From Hyphomicrobiales bacterium (GTDB taxonomy: Bacteria; Pseudomonadota; Alphaproteobacteria; Rhizobiales; Rhizobiaceae): a stretch of 54,465 nt of DNA. Shown in pieces: positions 16,070 through 25,006 of the stretch. The notes below the pieces were generated by a model that was not told the origin of the DNA, searched no databases, and saw only the letters and a program-made list of their open reading frames with translations. The position numbers and the translations under genes were made by a program. Location of the stretch: positions 1-54,465 of the forward strand of contig UBZP01000019.1 of assembly GCA_900469965.1 (NCBI GenBank), written 5' to 3'. Position 1 is the first letter of the stretch. Each line of letters starts with the position of its first letter.

Positions 16070-16942
16070 TTATTGCCCTGACAAGGCTGCAACGTTCTTG
16101 GGTCTTCGGATGGCTCGGCTAATCCAAGAGGCCACCGTAGTCTTCTGACCGGAGCCAACACGATCCTCCCGCTCGGCGATGCCTTCAGACGATCTTGCGA
16201 ACACTCGCTCAACCTCTTCCCGAAGGTTCTCCGGAGACAGGAAAGTCAGATCTACTATCTGGTTCCGCAACCTCAGGAGCTTGGTGGCGCGCCGCATGAT
16301 ATCTTCCATCCGTCCTCGCCCAATCCGCTCAGCGGTATCGACCCATCCCTGCGCGATTGCCCTTGCGAGCTGGGGATGGGATGCGATGGAAGCGCGCTCG
16401 AAGATCTGAACCATCGCATCCTCACTTAGGCTTTCGAGCAGATGCCATCGTTCCTCGCGTGCGGCCTCGCCCAGATCAAGGGTACGGCCGCGGATCCACA
16501 GTCTCTGGAAGGTGTTGCGGACGCCACCTGCGAAGCGGCCATGTTGTCTCGCTGAGTAACGCCACACGACAATCTCCTGGAGCACGATGCATGACAGGAA
16601 GGCCCACGTGTCATCACGCAGAAATTCCGGAGAGTGCATTTGCTGATGCGATGCAAGCCACTTCGCTGCTGCGACGTCGAACCCAGCCTTCTGCCTGTCC
16701 GATGCTGGAGTTGGAAATCCATGCTGCCCTGCAATCGCTATCAGCTGCACGCGGATTTCGTCGACCAGTTCGGGTGACAGGGAGCCGCCGCTCGCGGCAC
16801 ACCAGATCCACGCCTCATACTCGCTGCGGCGTCTTTCCAAATCCATCAGCTCGGAATGTTCTTCGTCAAGCTGATCGAGATCATCCAGGCAGCGCGTGAC
16901 CCCGACATCATTCAGCCGAGGGATTAGTCTCACGTTGCTCAT
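16070..16942 (-). CDS. DUF6339-like protein, last gene of the defence operon
   Basis: This 290-residue protein resembles DUF6339 members that accompany Z1/PD-(D/E)XK/GHKL gene sets. The shared core is D-D-T-W-A-F-L-S-C-I-V-L-Q-E-I-V-V-W-R-Y followed by F-A-G-G-V-R-N-T-F-Q-R-L-W-I-R-G-R. No enzymatic motif, signal or membrane helix is apparent. The protein is mostly helical, with many Arg/Glu pairs. The ATG at 16942 overlaps the preceding stop in an ATGA, so translation is coupled. Its function is unknown; conserved association suggests a structural or specificity subunit. Assignment rests on remembered motif similarity. Confidence 0.68.
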   Translation of the reverse strand: MSNVRLIPRLNDVGVTRCLDDLDQLDEEHSELMDLERRRSEYEAWIWCAASGGSLSPELVDEIRVQLIAIAGQHGFPTPASDRQKAGFDVAAAKWLASHQQMHSPEFLRDDTWAFLSCIVLQEIVVWRYSARQHGRFAGGVRNTFQRLWIRGRTLDLGEAAREERWHLLESLSEDAMVQIFERASIASHPQLARAIAQGWVDTAERIGRGRMEDIMRRATKLLRLRNQIVDLTFLSPENLREEVERVFARSSEGIAEREDRVGSGQKTTVASWISRAIRRPKNVAALSGQ

Positions 16943-17853
16943 TCCAGATCTCCCACCTCTGCCGCGGCATGGATACCAGCATGAAAATGACCGGGCAGAT
17001 TCCGCTGCATGTTTTGTATCTCGGACAAACCGCGCCGGGGGAAGGCAAGTTCCATCCAAGCGGAGATCTGAGCGCCCACCGAGCCCTCCTCGCATTCGCG
17101 GAGTTGCTCCGCGGAATCGTTGGTGTCCAACGCAGCAGTGATCATCTGAACCATGACGTCGCCTAGGATAGCCTGCAGGGTTACGTCGTCTCCATCAACG
17201 ACGCGCTGCGCAAGTTCCCGGTGATCGGAGTTGACATACAGGCGGATCGATCCGCCGAAATCCGCAGCCAGACCACCGGGCTTCCAGGCGAGATACCAAG
17301 GCGCCGTCATATGTCCATGGTTTGGGAATGTCTCCGTGAAGGAGACTACCTCAATGGGGAAACGATTCTCGCCTCCATCCTCAAGTTCGACTGATATCTC
17401 TTCAGACCAGAGGCGAGAGCCGACACAGTTCGGGGATAGTATCGAGCCGCTGGCTGGCGCTGCTGCGAGGAGCACCTCGATCCGGGCATGAACTCGGCCG
17501 GAAAGCATGTTGCCCGGAATGATAGCACGCATCTCGATCAGTTGCTCTGCTTCCGCATCGAGAATGTAGGAGCTTATCCGCTTGGTCGTTCTGGGGAAGC
17601 GGCCTCGGCCTGTGCCGACGTTGAGGGTAACTGCGAGCTTGAGTTCCTGTTCTGGGATCGCGAGCACCTCCGAGGCGGCTCGCATATCGATCGAGAGGGA
17701 GCTCTGTAGCTCCAGGTCGGTTGCGTAGTCCCATCCGTCGAGCATGGGCTTGATTGGCAGGAGCGGAGCGCCAGCTTGGCCGACTATCCAGGGTCCGAGT
17801 GTTACGACTTCGTTCGGAAGAGTGAGAAACGGAAGGGCAAACGTGGCGGTCAC
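16939..17853 (-). CDS. Unknown component of the defence operon
   Basis: This 304-residue protein has no recognised domain. It begins at an ATG overlapping the GHKL gene's stop by four bases (ATGA) and overlaps the DUF6339-like start in the same way, so it is embedded in the operon and presumably works with its neighbours. The first half looks beta-rich with hydrophobic strands; the second contains H-M-T-A-P-W-Y-L-A-W-K-P-G-G and a helical tail. No nuclease, ATPase or membrane signature is visible. It could be a DNA-binding or scaffold subunit; that is a guess. Confidence 0.65.
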   Translation of the reverse strand: MTATFALPFLTLPNEVVTLGPWIVGQAGAPLLPIKPMLDGWDYATDLELQSSLSIDMRAASEVLAIPEQELKLAVTLNVGTGRGRFPRTTKRISSYILDAEAEQLIEMRAIIPGNMLSGRVHARIEVLLAAAPASGSILSPNCVGSRLWSEEISVELEDGGENRFPIEVVSFTETFPNHGHMTAPWYLAWKPGGLAADFGGSIRLYVNSDHRELAQRVVDGDDVTLQAILGDVMVQMITAALDTNDSAEQLRECEEGSVGAQISAWMELAFPRRGLSEIQNMQRNLPGHFHAGIHAAAEVGDLE

Positions 17854-19694
17854 GCAGCATCTCCCTCGTCAAAAGTGAATCGAATGCCCACAGCGGCATC
17901 GTCCGGCACGGTAACCTGACAGGAGATCAGGCCTTGGGTGCTCCCGATCCTCATCCCTTCAGTGGCGACAACCCTATCTCCGAGGGAAATGGAAATGAGA
18001 CCGACCTTGATGTCGTCTGGCAGGTCGTCTGCCGAGGCAAAGGAACCGTCTACAACAAGATGAGGAGTGGCGTTCAGAACGAGGTTGGGACGGCTGCCAT
18101 CGTTCTTGAGCTCTGCCTCGAACCTTGCCACCCGTTGCCCGTCGCAATAGTCCAGACCTGCGAAGCGAGGTGCGGAAATGGCGATCTTCTTGCGACTCCC
18201 GGAGCCCCGGGGAGAAGCGGGTCGACCAGGACCCTTCCCGGAGCTGTTGGACAGAATTCTGCCCAGCTTGGCGGCTGTTCTGGCAACCGACGGCCCACGG
18301 CCCTCGCTCATTCCAAATGCCGCCTTGGGCTGCACATAAGTGGCCGCGTGATGTCTGAGCTCTCGGAGTGCCACGTTCACGTAGGTCTTGGCTCGCCCCT
18401 TGGGCAGCATGTCGGGGATCCAGTCATCGTGAGCTGGCGGTTCCGTGACAGCGAACGCTCTCTCGATCTCGTCCTCATTCGAGCAGATGAACACGCCGCC
18501 CCACTCGAAGCGCGGATCTGCAAATGGCTCCCCCGGGAGATATCTGACGACCAGTTCGACGGGGCGCATCAATGCGATGGAGTGCGCTTGCTCGCGCATC
18601 GGACTTCCCTCACGCAACGCCATGAAATTTCGTGCAGCACGCATGCCTCTGACGATCGACAGTCTGCCTAGCTCTGCGATCGGCTTGGCGCTGCGGATTG
18701 TCGTAACCTTCCCGTCTTCATTGTCGCGCACGTTCTTGAGCGCCGCGGCGTAAAGGTCCAGCGGTGGATACTGTTCGGGCGCGGGCACTTCTATCTCTTC
18801 GCCTTCGTACTCTATGTGGACGACGATCTTCCGCTCCTCAGGCGTAAAGCCGCACATCCTTGGCCAGAAGTTCCAGAGGACCGTTTCCAAAAGCTCGGCG
18901 CGCAGATCGTCACCTCGATCGATATGCGGAGCCATGATCGCGATCGTGGTGCCCGTTCGGCTTTCGTCACGTGGTGGAAGCCCGAGGAGGTCCGCGAGCT
19001 GTGCCGCTTCTTCACCCTCCAGTGGATCGACACCGCCCTCGGCGTCGTCGCGACCCCACCAATGGCGCCCTGTGAAACGGCGACGCTCTCCGCCCTCGAC
19101 CGCTTCAAACGCGTCAGCAAGGTGGCAGCCCATGACTCGCCGGACCGGGATCCCTCCGCAGGTGGTCTGGGTATCGGCGATGATCGTGGAAGCACGGCTC
19201 AGTGCATAGAGGGAGGTCTTGCCGTATCCATACGTTCCACCACCGTGATGCGTGTCGCGTGCGGCGCCTATGTTTCGTAGAAAGTTGACGAAGTCGAGCC
19301 TCTCATCACCTGCGATGATATCTGCCCGGGTTGGACCGGCAAGTCCTCTTGTATTGAAATCAGCGATCTCCAGCAGGGCGACCTGTTCCTCCTTGAGAGT
19401 GCTTCGCAAGCTCGCGCTATCTTCCTCTTCCGAGGAATCAGCCTGTTGGTGAGGGAGGTCCTGGAAAACGAGATTTCGCAGGCGCTGAAGGTTTTCACCT
19501 TCCAGCGTCCGGTAGCGCAGCAGGATCTCGACCGGATTGCCCGTTGGCGCCGCGTCGATGGAATTCTGTAGAGCCTCTCGGATCACTGTCTGCAAGAGGC
19601 CGAGCGCCGGACGCCCCAAAAGCCGTCGAAAGCCCTCTCCGGCTATGTTGCCAGTACGAGCGAACCTCTCGCTGTGCAGCTTGAGCGGGATCAT
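17850..19694 (-). CDS. GHKL (MORC/Hsp90-like) ATPase of the defence operon
   Basis: This 614-residue ATP-binding protein has the GHKL fold. The N-box is R-E-A-L-Q-N-S-I-D-A (Glu40, Asn44), the second motif A-D-F-N-T-R-G-L (Asp112) is a degenerate D-x-G-x-G, and the lid is G-G-G-T-Y-G-Y-G-K-T (151-160). A Gly/Pro/Ser/Lys-rich linker around residues 490-520 separates it from a beta-rich C-terminal domain. In MutL, MORC and Hsp90 this fold dimerises on ATP and clamps DNA or protein. Comparative genomics has placed MORC-like GHKL ATPases in restriction-modification-like gene sets with Z1 and nuclease-fold partners, as here. I start at the ATG at 19694, which overlaps the upstream stop. The frame is open to 19898, but that part is shadow. 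Confidence 0.8.
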   Translation of the reverse strand: MIPLKLHSERFARTGNIAGEGFRRLLGRPALGLLQTVIREALQNSIDAAPTGNPVEILLRYRTLEGENLQRLRNLVFQDLPHQQADSSEEEDSASLRSTLKEEQVALLEIADFNTRGLAGPTRADIIAGDERLDFVNFLRNIGAARDTHHGGGTYGYGKTSLYALSRASTIIADTQTTCGGIPVRRVMGCHLADAFEAVEGGERRRFTGRHWWGRDDAEGGVDPLEGEEAAQLADLLGLPPRDESRTGTTIAIMAPHIDRGDDLRAELLETVLWNFWPRMCGFTPEERKIVVHIEYEGEEIEVPAPEQYPPLDLYAAALKNVRDNEDGKVTTIRSAKPIAELGRLSIVRGMRAARNFMALREGSPMREQAHSIALMRPVELVVRYLPGEPFADPRFEWGGVFICSNEDEIERAFAVTEPPAHDDWIPDMLPKGRAKTYVNVALRELRHHAATYVQPKAAFGMSEGRGPSVARTAAKLGRILSNSSGKGPGRPASPRGSGSRKKIAISAPRFAGLDYCDGQRVARFEAELKNDGSRPNLVLNATPHLVVDGSFASADDLPDDIKVGLISISLGDRVVATEGMRIGSTQGLISCQVTVPDDAAVGIRFTFDEGDAA

Positions 19695-20695
19695 GCGCAG
19701 AATTCCAGCAAAAGCGCCTCCGCGCCAAATCGGTCCAGAACATACGCGCCGGCCATTGCAAGGTCGATCTCGTAGGTAAGATCCACCACACCCGTGGGCA
19801 GAACATGGCCAGGAAAGGAAGCAGAGGTTATACACGGGAAACCAGCAGACAAAGCGTAGATGTCGAAGCCTGCAAGGGCAAAGCTTATGGTATTCCAACC
19901 TTCGGCATTGGGATCACGACAGCCGAGCTCTGCCAATCGCTCGTCCAGCATGAGCTCGTCTGCACCATGCTCGATGATTGCGCGATGGAGATTGGCTACA
20001 GAGAGAGGACCGTTAGCCACCGGCTCCACTCTCACGTGTGCAAGGTATAATCGGCCACCTAGCGGAGGCAGCAACTGCTCCGGCCCGTGAATGATCACAC
20101 GTGATGCGTCGGAGCGGATTGAGGTCTTGACCTCGATCGCTAAGTCGAGACGACGGAAGTCATGACGCTGGCCTATGGGGCCCGTCCACGCTTCGAGCGC
20201 GGCGGGAAGCTTGGCGGTCAATGTCTCAAGAACCACCAGTTCACCAATCAGGCCGCAAAGTTTGGTGATAGGGACATCGTCTTCAGGCGTGAGGGCGAGA
20301 AGATTTCGGAAATCCTGGATGGTCCCATGAACGGCGGCTTCCGGACCCTCGCCGCTCTCCAGTCGGTTCAGAATCTCCTCTACCAGTTCACTGAATACAC
20401 GAGCCAGCTTGGGGTTCCGGAGCGTGATGTCAATGAAATGCTCGATTTTCCCGGTAGATCTGAAGGAGGAGCGCGTGAGGAGGAGATTGTGTCCGTCGGC
20501 GATCGCGCCGCCACCAGCTGGCCTGCCAACAGGCACAAGAAGCCGCGGCTCGCCGGATGGCCCAATTGCGATCCGGACCTGCCCGTAGCCCGTTGTGACT
20601 GTGGTCGTCCGGCTCGGGACTTCGAGATTCCCATCGCCTCGGCCGGACGCGCGAATTTCAGCCCAGTCCCTCTCAAGTTTTCCGGGTTCACGCAT
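19691..20695 (-). CDS. PD-(D/E)XK-motif protein (DUF4420-like), predicted nuclease
   Basis: This 334-residue protein carries the restriction-endonuclease-fold signature: a Glu in G-E-L-V-V-L-E (151-157), then D184 and E188-V-K190 in R-L-D-L-A-I-E-V-K, followed by a T-S-I-R strand. The metal-binding residues look intact, so it is probably an active nuclease. It starts eight bases before the Z1 gene's stop and its own stop overlaps the GHKL start. In this gene set it is the obvious cutting subunit, perhaps activated through the two ATPases when DNA lacks the host methyl mark. Function is inferred from motif and context. Confidence 0.8.
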   Translation of the reverse strand: MREPGKLERDWAEIRASGRGDGNLEVPSRTTTVTTGYGQVRIAIGPSGEPRLLVPVGRPAGGGAIADGHNLLLTRSSFRSTGKIEHFIDITLRNPKLARVFSELVEEILNRLESGEGPEAAVHGTIQDFRNLLALTPEDDVPITKLCGLIGELVVLETLTAKLPAALEAWTGPIGQRHDFRRLDLAIEVKTSIRSDASRVIIHGPEQLLPPLGGRLYLAHVRVEPVANGPLSVANLHRAIIEHGADELMLDERLAELGCRDPNAEGWNTISFALAGFDIYALSAGFPCITSASFPGHVLPTGVVDLTYEIDLAMAGAYVLDRFGAEALLLEFCA

Positions 20696-23306
20696 CGACG
20701 CCTTCCACTTCCTCGATCTGGTCTTGGCTCTCCTCGGTTTCCTCAAGCGCGGGCGGCTCGATATCGACGGAGAAATAGCCACCCGACCTGTCTTTCTGGC
20801 CGGGGAAGACAATGCCGAAGCCGACCACGTCCGCGACCGCATCGAGTGCAACACGCGACGGGAGCCGATCGCCCTCCACCTCTTGCGCCATGGGGTCGGA
20901 TTTTGCGTCGATCAGGTACAGAAGTAGCAGCGGTATTGACGGTCTGCATGATTTGTAAGTCGTCCAGTCCTCCTTGTCCGGCTTTCGCTCTGCGTCGATG
21001 AGGATGTCCGCCTTGGACATCAGGGCCTTGATATCTGCATACCGCGGCGATGCCTCTCGCAGACGAGACCTTCTCATGGTGGGAACATGGCCAAGTCCGC
21101 CGAGAGGTCTGGCTGATTCCGTACTCGATTTCGTCTGAATGACGGCGACGTTCCAGAGTCGGAGCGTTGCCTCGGTCTCATCAAGATACCGAACCAGGTG
21201 GGGTTTCTTGAGGTCCATGTGTTCATCCGACACCTCGGTGTCAGCCAGGAATCGTCGGACGGTTTGGAAGGGGATTTCCTTGAACAGGAGCCCCCGTTTC
21301 GTTGGTTCCGGCTTTGTCTGAGCCAGCATTGCATCCACCAGCTTCGAGGCTGCGCTCCAGTTCCTCCCCAGAATCTCGCTGTTGAGATGGTCAAAGCGGA
21401 TAGTCTGAACGTGCTTACCGGAAAAGCTCATGCTCGTGCGGAAAGCGTGCTTCATCTTCGCCGCGGACGTAATGGCCATGCCCGGTATCGAGCGAACCTT
21501 CACCGCAAAGTCACGCGGCGTAAGCTTGTTCTCCCGGTAGACTGCGATGTCTTGGCGGATCTCCTCCTCGATAACGGCTAGCGAGCGGAACTTGGAGGCT
21601 AGATCTTCTGTCGTCCAGAGCCGTGGGAGGTCCTCGTATCCGTGACGATAGCCAAACCAGCGCCCCATCTGGAGGAGAGTGTCATACTGTTTTGACGTGC
21701 GGAGGAAGAACGAGACACACAGCCCCTCGAGTGTCAGGCCGCGGGCAAGGACGGTGCCGCCTACCACGATGCAGGTAACCGGTTCCCCTGTATAATCCAG
21801 ACGGAATGCATCATCAGTCTCGCCATTCTCGACCGGATAACAAAGCGCCTCGAGAACTGCAGGAAGGTGAGCGAGCACCACCTCGAAATCTTCGGGGATG
21901 CGGTTTTTGCCTTCAGGCGCGGTTCGGTCTCTTTCACGTTCGAAGACTTTCTTGAGCTTGGCCGTAGGCTCTCCCGTTCCCGCCAGCAGATCGGCCTTCC
22001 TCTCTTCCACCCAGTTCTGAATGAGTTCGGACATGTATTCGTGTTGACGGACATTCGGAGAGGAGTGAACCAGCATCGACATGTGCTCTCGTTCCTGTCC
22101 GCGAGCTCGGCGGATCGCACAGGTTGCCAGAAACCACAGTGTCGCCTCCTCAAGGCTCTGGGTCATTTCGGGATGGAAGGTCTCCTTGTCTTTCGGCGAG
22201 GTTGGCCGCAGACGATCCGGCTCGTCTTGGTGAAGGATGCGGATCATGTCTCGCTCGTCACCATCCGCTTCTGCACTGTCGGTCCCGAAGACCTCGCGCG
22301 CTCCGAAATAGCCGAGCGGTCTATCGAGTGCCGTTATGAAATCGCGAGGGTAGAGGTCGTCGAGATCTTCATCCAGGCCGTTCGGGTAGGGGTTGATGAA
22401 AACGTTGGCGAATGGGGTCGCGGTGTAGCCCACATAGGTCACCGCCGGCAGGGCTGCCAAGATACGCCTTATGGAGGCATTTATCTGGGTCATGTCGTAA
22501 TCGCCGCGTGCCGAATTTACTGATGCCTGATCGCACTCGTCATCAATTAGGAGCACCTTGAGTGCTCGAAGGGTCACAGCGGGCGTTCTGGAAATCGTGC
22601 GTATCAGCTGCTTGAGGCGCCTGCCTTCCTTCTTCATGACTACGAGCTGCGCATGGCCCTCTGTCGGCATCACGAACCCGCCGTTTGGGGGCTGAACAAA
22701 GTCGCCGTTGGGATCACTGGTTGTGTAAAGCTGCCAGAGAGTTCGATGGCGCAGCACATCCTTCTCGAAGCGATCCTGGGTCTGCTTGCGCAGCTTGTTG
22801 GTTACCCCTCCCAGTACGATAATCATGTTGTAGCCGGCATCCACAGCCTTCGCCATGACAGCTGTCATGTTGGCGGTCTTTCCGGACTGAACATATCCGA
22901 CCACTAGTCCCCGGCAGGCAAACTTGTCCCTCGCCGGGTTGCCCAATAGCGAAACAACCTCTGTTGAAGCTCGGTCCAGAGAACTGATGGTTTCGGGCGA
23001 CCAGTTCTTGGTCTTGAGATACTCGTGCATCGCGGACCAATGGTGACTGTTGGCGCCTGGGCCCCTGTACCAATCCTCTGGTGCGTCAACGATCGAGTGT
23101 CGCCGGAGGATCTCGACGTCCTGTATTTCCGCTCGTACTATATCGACGGCAGCCTCAAGATTGGCGATCATTTCCGATGTGAAGGGAGCAGAGATCAGTT
23201 GCTCCATCTCGCGGCGGCACGCTGCTGCAGTTTCTTCCAAGCTGCCATAATTGGCTCGTCTCTGGCGGATCTGGGTGGCGAAATTCTCGACTTGGGGAGA
23301 GGGCAT
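20688..23306 (-). CDS. Z1-domain ATPase/helicase-like protein
   Basis: This 872-residue protein has a P-loop G-Y-V-Q-S-G-K-T (137-144), a Walker B-like L-L-I-D-D-E-C-D-Q (252-260) and a G-Y-T-A-T-P-F-A-N-V motif (293-302), as in superfamily II helicases. Late motifs include V-G-G-T-V-L-A-R-G-L-T-L-E-G and Q-M-G-R-W-F-G-Y-R. Together these match Z1 proteins, a class found with nuclease-fold partners in restriction-like loci. It probably translocates or remodels DNA. I chose the ATG at 23306; a TTG at 23342 is an in-frame alternative and neither has a strong ribosome site. The gene lies 93 bases after the methyltransferase and overlaps the nuclease gene by eight bases. Confidence 0.82.
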   Translation of the reverse strand: MPSPQVENFATQIRQRRANYGSLEETAAACRREMEQLISAPFTSEMIANLEAAVDIVRAEIQDVEILRRHSIVDAPEDWYRGPGANSHHWSAMHEYLKTKNWSPETISSLDRASTEVVSLLGNPARDKFACRGLVVGYVQSGKTANMTAVMAKAVDAGYNMIIVLGGVTNKLRKQTQDRFEKDVLRHRTLWQLYTTSDPNGDFVQPPNGGFVMPTEGHAQLVVMKKEGRRLKQLIRTISRTPAVTLRALKVLLIDDECDQASVNSARGDYDMTQINASIRRILAALPAVTYVGYTATPFANVFINPYPNGLDEDLDDLYPRDFITALDRPLGYFGAREVFGTDSAEADGDERDMIRILHQDEPDRLRPTSPKDKETFHPEMTQSLEEATLWFLATCAIRRARGQEREHMSMLVHSSPNVRQHEYMSELIQNWVEERKADLLAGTGEPTAKLKKVFERERDRTAPEGKNRIPEDFEVVLAHLPAVLEALCYPVENGETDDAFRLDYTGEPVTCIVVGGTVLARGLTLEGLCVSFFLRTSKQYDTLLQMGRWFGYRHGYEDLPRLWTTEDLASKFRSLAVIEEEIRQDIAVYRENKLTPRDFAVKVRSIPGMAITSAAKMKHAFRTSMSFSGKHVQTIRFDHLNSEILGRNWSAASKLVDAMLAQTKPEPTKRGLLFKEIPFQTVRRFLADTEVSDEHMDLKKPHLVRYLDETEATLRLWNVAVIQTKSSTESARPLGGLGHVPTMRRSRLREASPRYADIKALMSKADILIDAERKPDKEDWTTYKSCRPSIPLLLLYLIDAKSDPMAQEVEGDRLPSRVALDAVADVVGFGIVFPGQKDRSGGYFSVDIEPPALEETEESQDQIEEVEGVDA

Positions 23307-23399
23307 TGCAATCTCATAGGTTGGAAGCGATTCGCGCCTCAACTCTAGCCCAGATGAATTTCAAGAAAAGAGCGGGTGAAGAAAATCACCCGGAGATGC

Positions 23400-24953
23400 T
23401 CACTGAGCCTGCGTCAAGGCACACAAGAGCAGGCTGGCAATCTGCCGAGCAAGATATGGCGGCACCGCATTCCCTACCTGGACATACTGCTGCGTGCGAT
23501 TGCCCAGGAAGAAGTAGTCGTCCGGGAACGTCTGCAGCCGAGCTGCCTCACGTACTGTGAGGCTTCGGCACTGTATTGGGTCGGGATGAATGAAGTAGTG
23601 GCCGTCTTTGGAGATGTGGCTGGTGACGGTTGTCGATGCCTCGTTGGCGAGCTGGACGCGGAACCGGTCATTGAAGACGCCGCTGTGCCAATTCCGGTGT
23701 TGCGGGCTGAGCGAGAGCGGGAAGTCGCCGGCCTTGGGGCTGTACGAGCGCACAGCCCCAAATACTGCCGAAAACAGATAGCGCCCGAGATCTGAAGCCA
23801 TATGGCCGCGCGTCTCGTGCTGCGCGATCCCCGTCAGTTCAGGCCGCTCGAGCCAACGGAGGAGTTGGTCGTTGGAGTAGCCATAGTCATCTCCCAGGTG
23901 TGATGCTGCACGAAGCTCAGGACCACGCTCGTTTAGTAGCTCTGCTACCGACGAGAACGCTTCGTGAAGTTTGGTGTCCCCCAGCTCGTCATAGATGCCC
24001 GCGAGCAGTGCCGCGGCCCCTACGACCGCACTGCGCCATGAAGGTTCATCATCACGCCCGCGGCTGATGCCACTGCGAAGTGCCGGCAACGCTCCAATCG
24101 CATCGTGCAGGGTTCGCGTTACCCCCGAAACAGGTATTTCCGCACCGACCGCACGGGAAGCGATGTCGGACCGTATCCCGACAATGATCACCCGGTGGCG
24201 CCGCTGCGGGACCCCGAAATCCTCCGCGCGGACAATGAAGTCCGATGGCTTGAGCGCCTCCTGAAGGGTCGCCGTCCCGTTGGTCAGTCGGATCGCGCGC
24301 AGTTCGTAGTGATGGCCTTTGCCAGTTCCAAGCGACGACAGGTCCTCCATCAGCATCTCGAATACGAGCCGACTTTCGACGGTTGAGGAAAGAATCCCCT
24401 TTACGTTCTCCATGACGAAGGCAGCGGGACGGAGCCTGTCGAGAACTCGAATGTATTCCCTAAACAGGTAATGTCGCTCGTCTGCCTCCGGAACGTACCC
24501 AACCTTGCCCTTAGCCCGCGCGCGTCCAACAAGCGAGTAGGCTTGGCAGGGAGGGCCTCCTATAACGACCGTATCATCGTAGGTCGCCCTCAGCTTCACG
24601 ATCGTTTGATCGATAGCCTCCGCGGCCGCCTCTGTCCCGAGTTCAAGAGCGCGTGCTTCGTCTGTGGCGGCCTGCCATGCTTGGGCGTCCACGGTAGACC
24701 AGTCAGGTTCAGGGCCCAATCCAGCGTGAAACTTCACGAACTGAAGCGGCAAGGATCCATGGCGAGCCCGGTATTCTCTCAGGAACGCACGCAGGGTCAA
24801 CGTCCGGTGAGCGGACGGCTCCTTCTCCACCGAGATGCCGATCTGGAACGGAGAAGGTCCCTCAACAGCTATTGCAGAGAAGCCCTCGCCGAGTCCTCCC
24901 GGGCCAGCAAACAGGTCAACAACTCCGAAAGTGGCAGGCAATTCAGGCTCCAC
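23400..24953 (-). CDS. dcm: DNA (cytosine-5) methyltransferase
   Basis: This 517-residue enzyme makes 5-methylcytosine with SAM. It carries the ordered motifs: I, V-V-D-L-F-A-G-P-G-G-L-G (11-22); IV, G-G-P-P-C-Q-A-Y-S with catalytic Cys136; VI, M-E-N-V-K-G with Glu182; VIII, Q-R-R-H-R-V-I-I-V-G; IX, V-R-E-A-A-R-L-Q-T-F-P-D; and X, Q-V-G-N-A-V-P-P. The target-recognition region lies between VIII and IX, and its specificity cannot be read. The start is a GTG at 24953 without a clear ribosome site, 53 bases from the divergent vsr. It probably protects host DNA from the downstream gene set. The symbol is generic. Confidence 0.9.
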   Translation of the reverse strand: MEPELPATFGVVDLFAGPGGLGEGFSAIAVEGPSPFQIGISVEKEPSAHRTLTLRAFLREYRARHGSLPLQFVKFHAGLGPEPDWSTVDAQAWQAATDEARALELGTEAAAEAIDQTIVKLRATYDDTVVIGGPPCQAYSLVGRARAKGKVGYVPEADERHYLFREYIRVLDRLRPAAFVMENVKGILSSTVESRLVFEMLMEDLSSLGTGKGHHYELRAIRLTNGTATLQEALKPSDFIVRAEDFGVPQRRHRVIIVGIRSDIASRAVGAEIPVSGVTRTLHDAIGALPALRSGISRGRDDEPSWRSAVVGAAALLAGIYDELGDTKLHEAFSSVAELLNERGPELRAASHLGDDYGYSNDQLLRWLERPELTGIAQHETRGHMASDLGRYLFSAVFGAVRSYSPKAGDFPLSLSPQHRNWHSGVFNDRFRVQLANEASTTVTSHISKDGHYFIHPDPIQCRSLTVREAARLQTFPDDYFFLGNRTQQYVQVGNAVPPYLARQIASLLLCALTQAQ

Positions 24954-25006
24954 GAAAAATGCGTAGCCGGTGTATACCAGGTTTTGTGACGAAGACCAGG
25001 TGGCAT

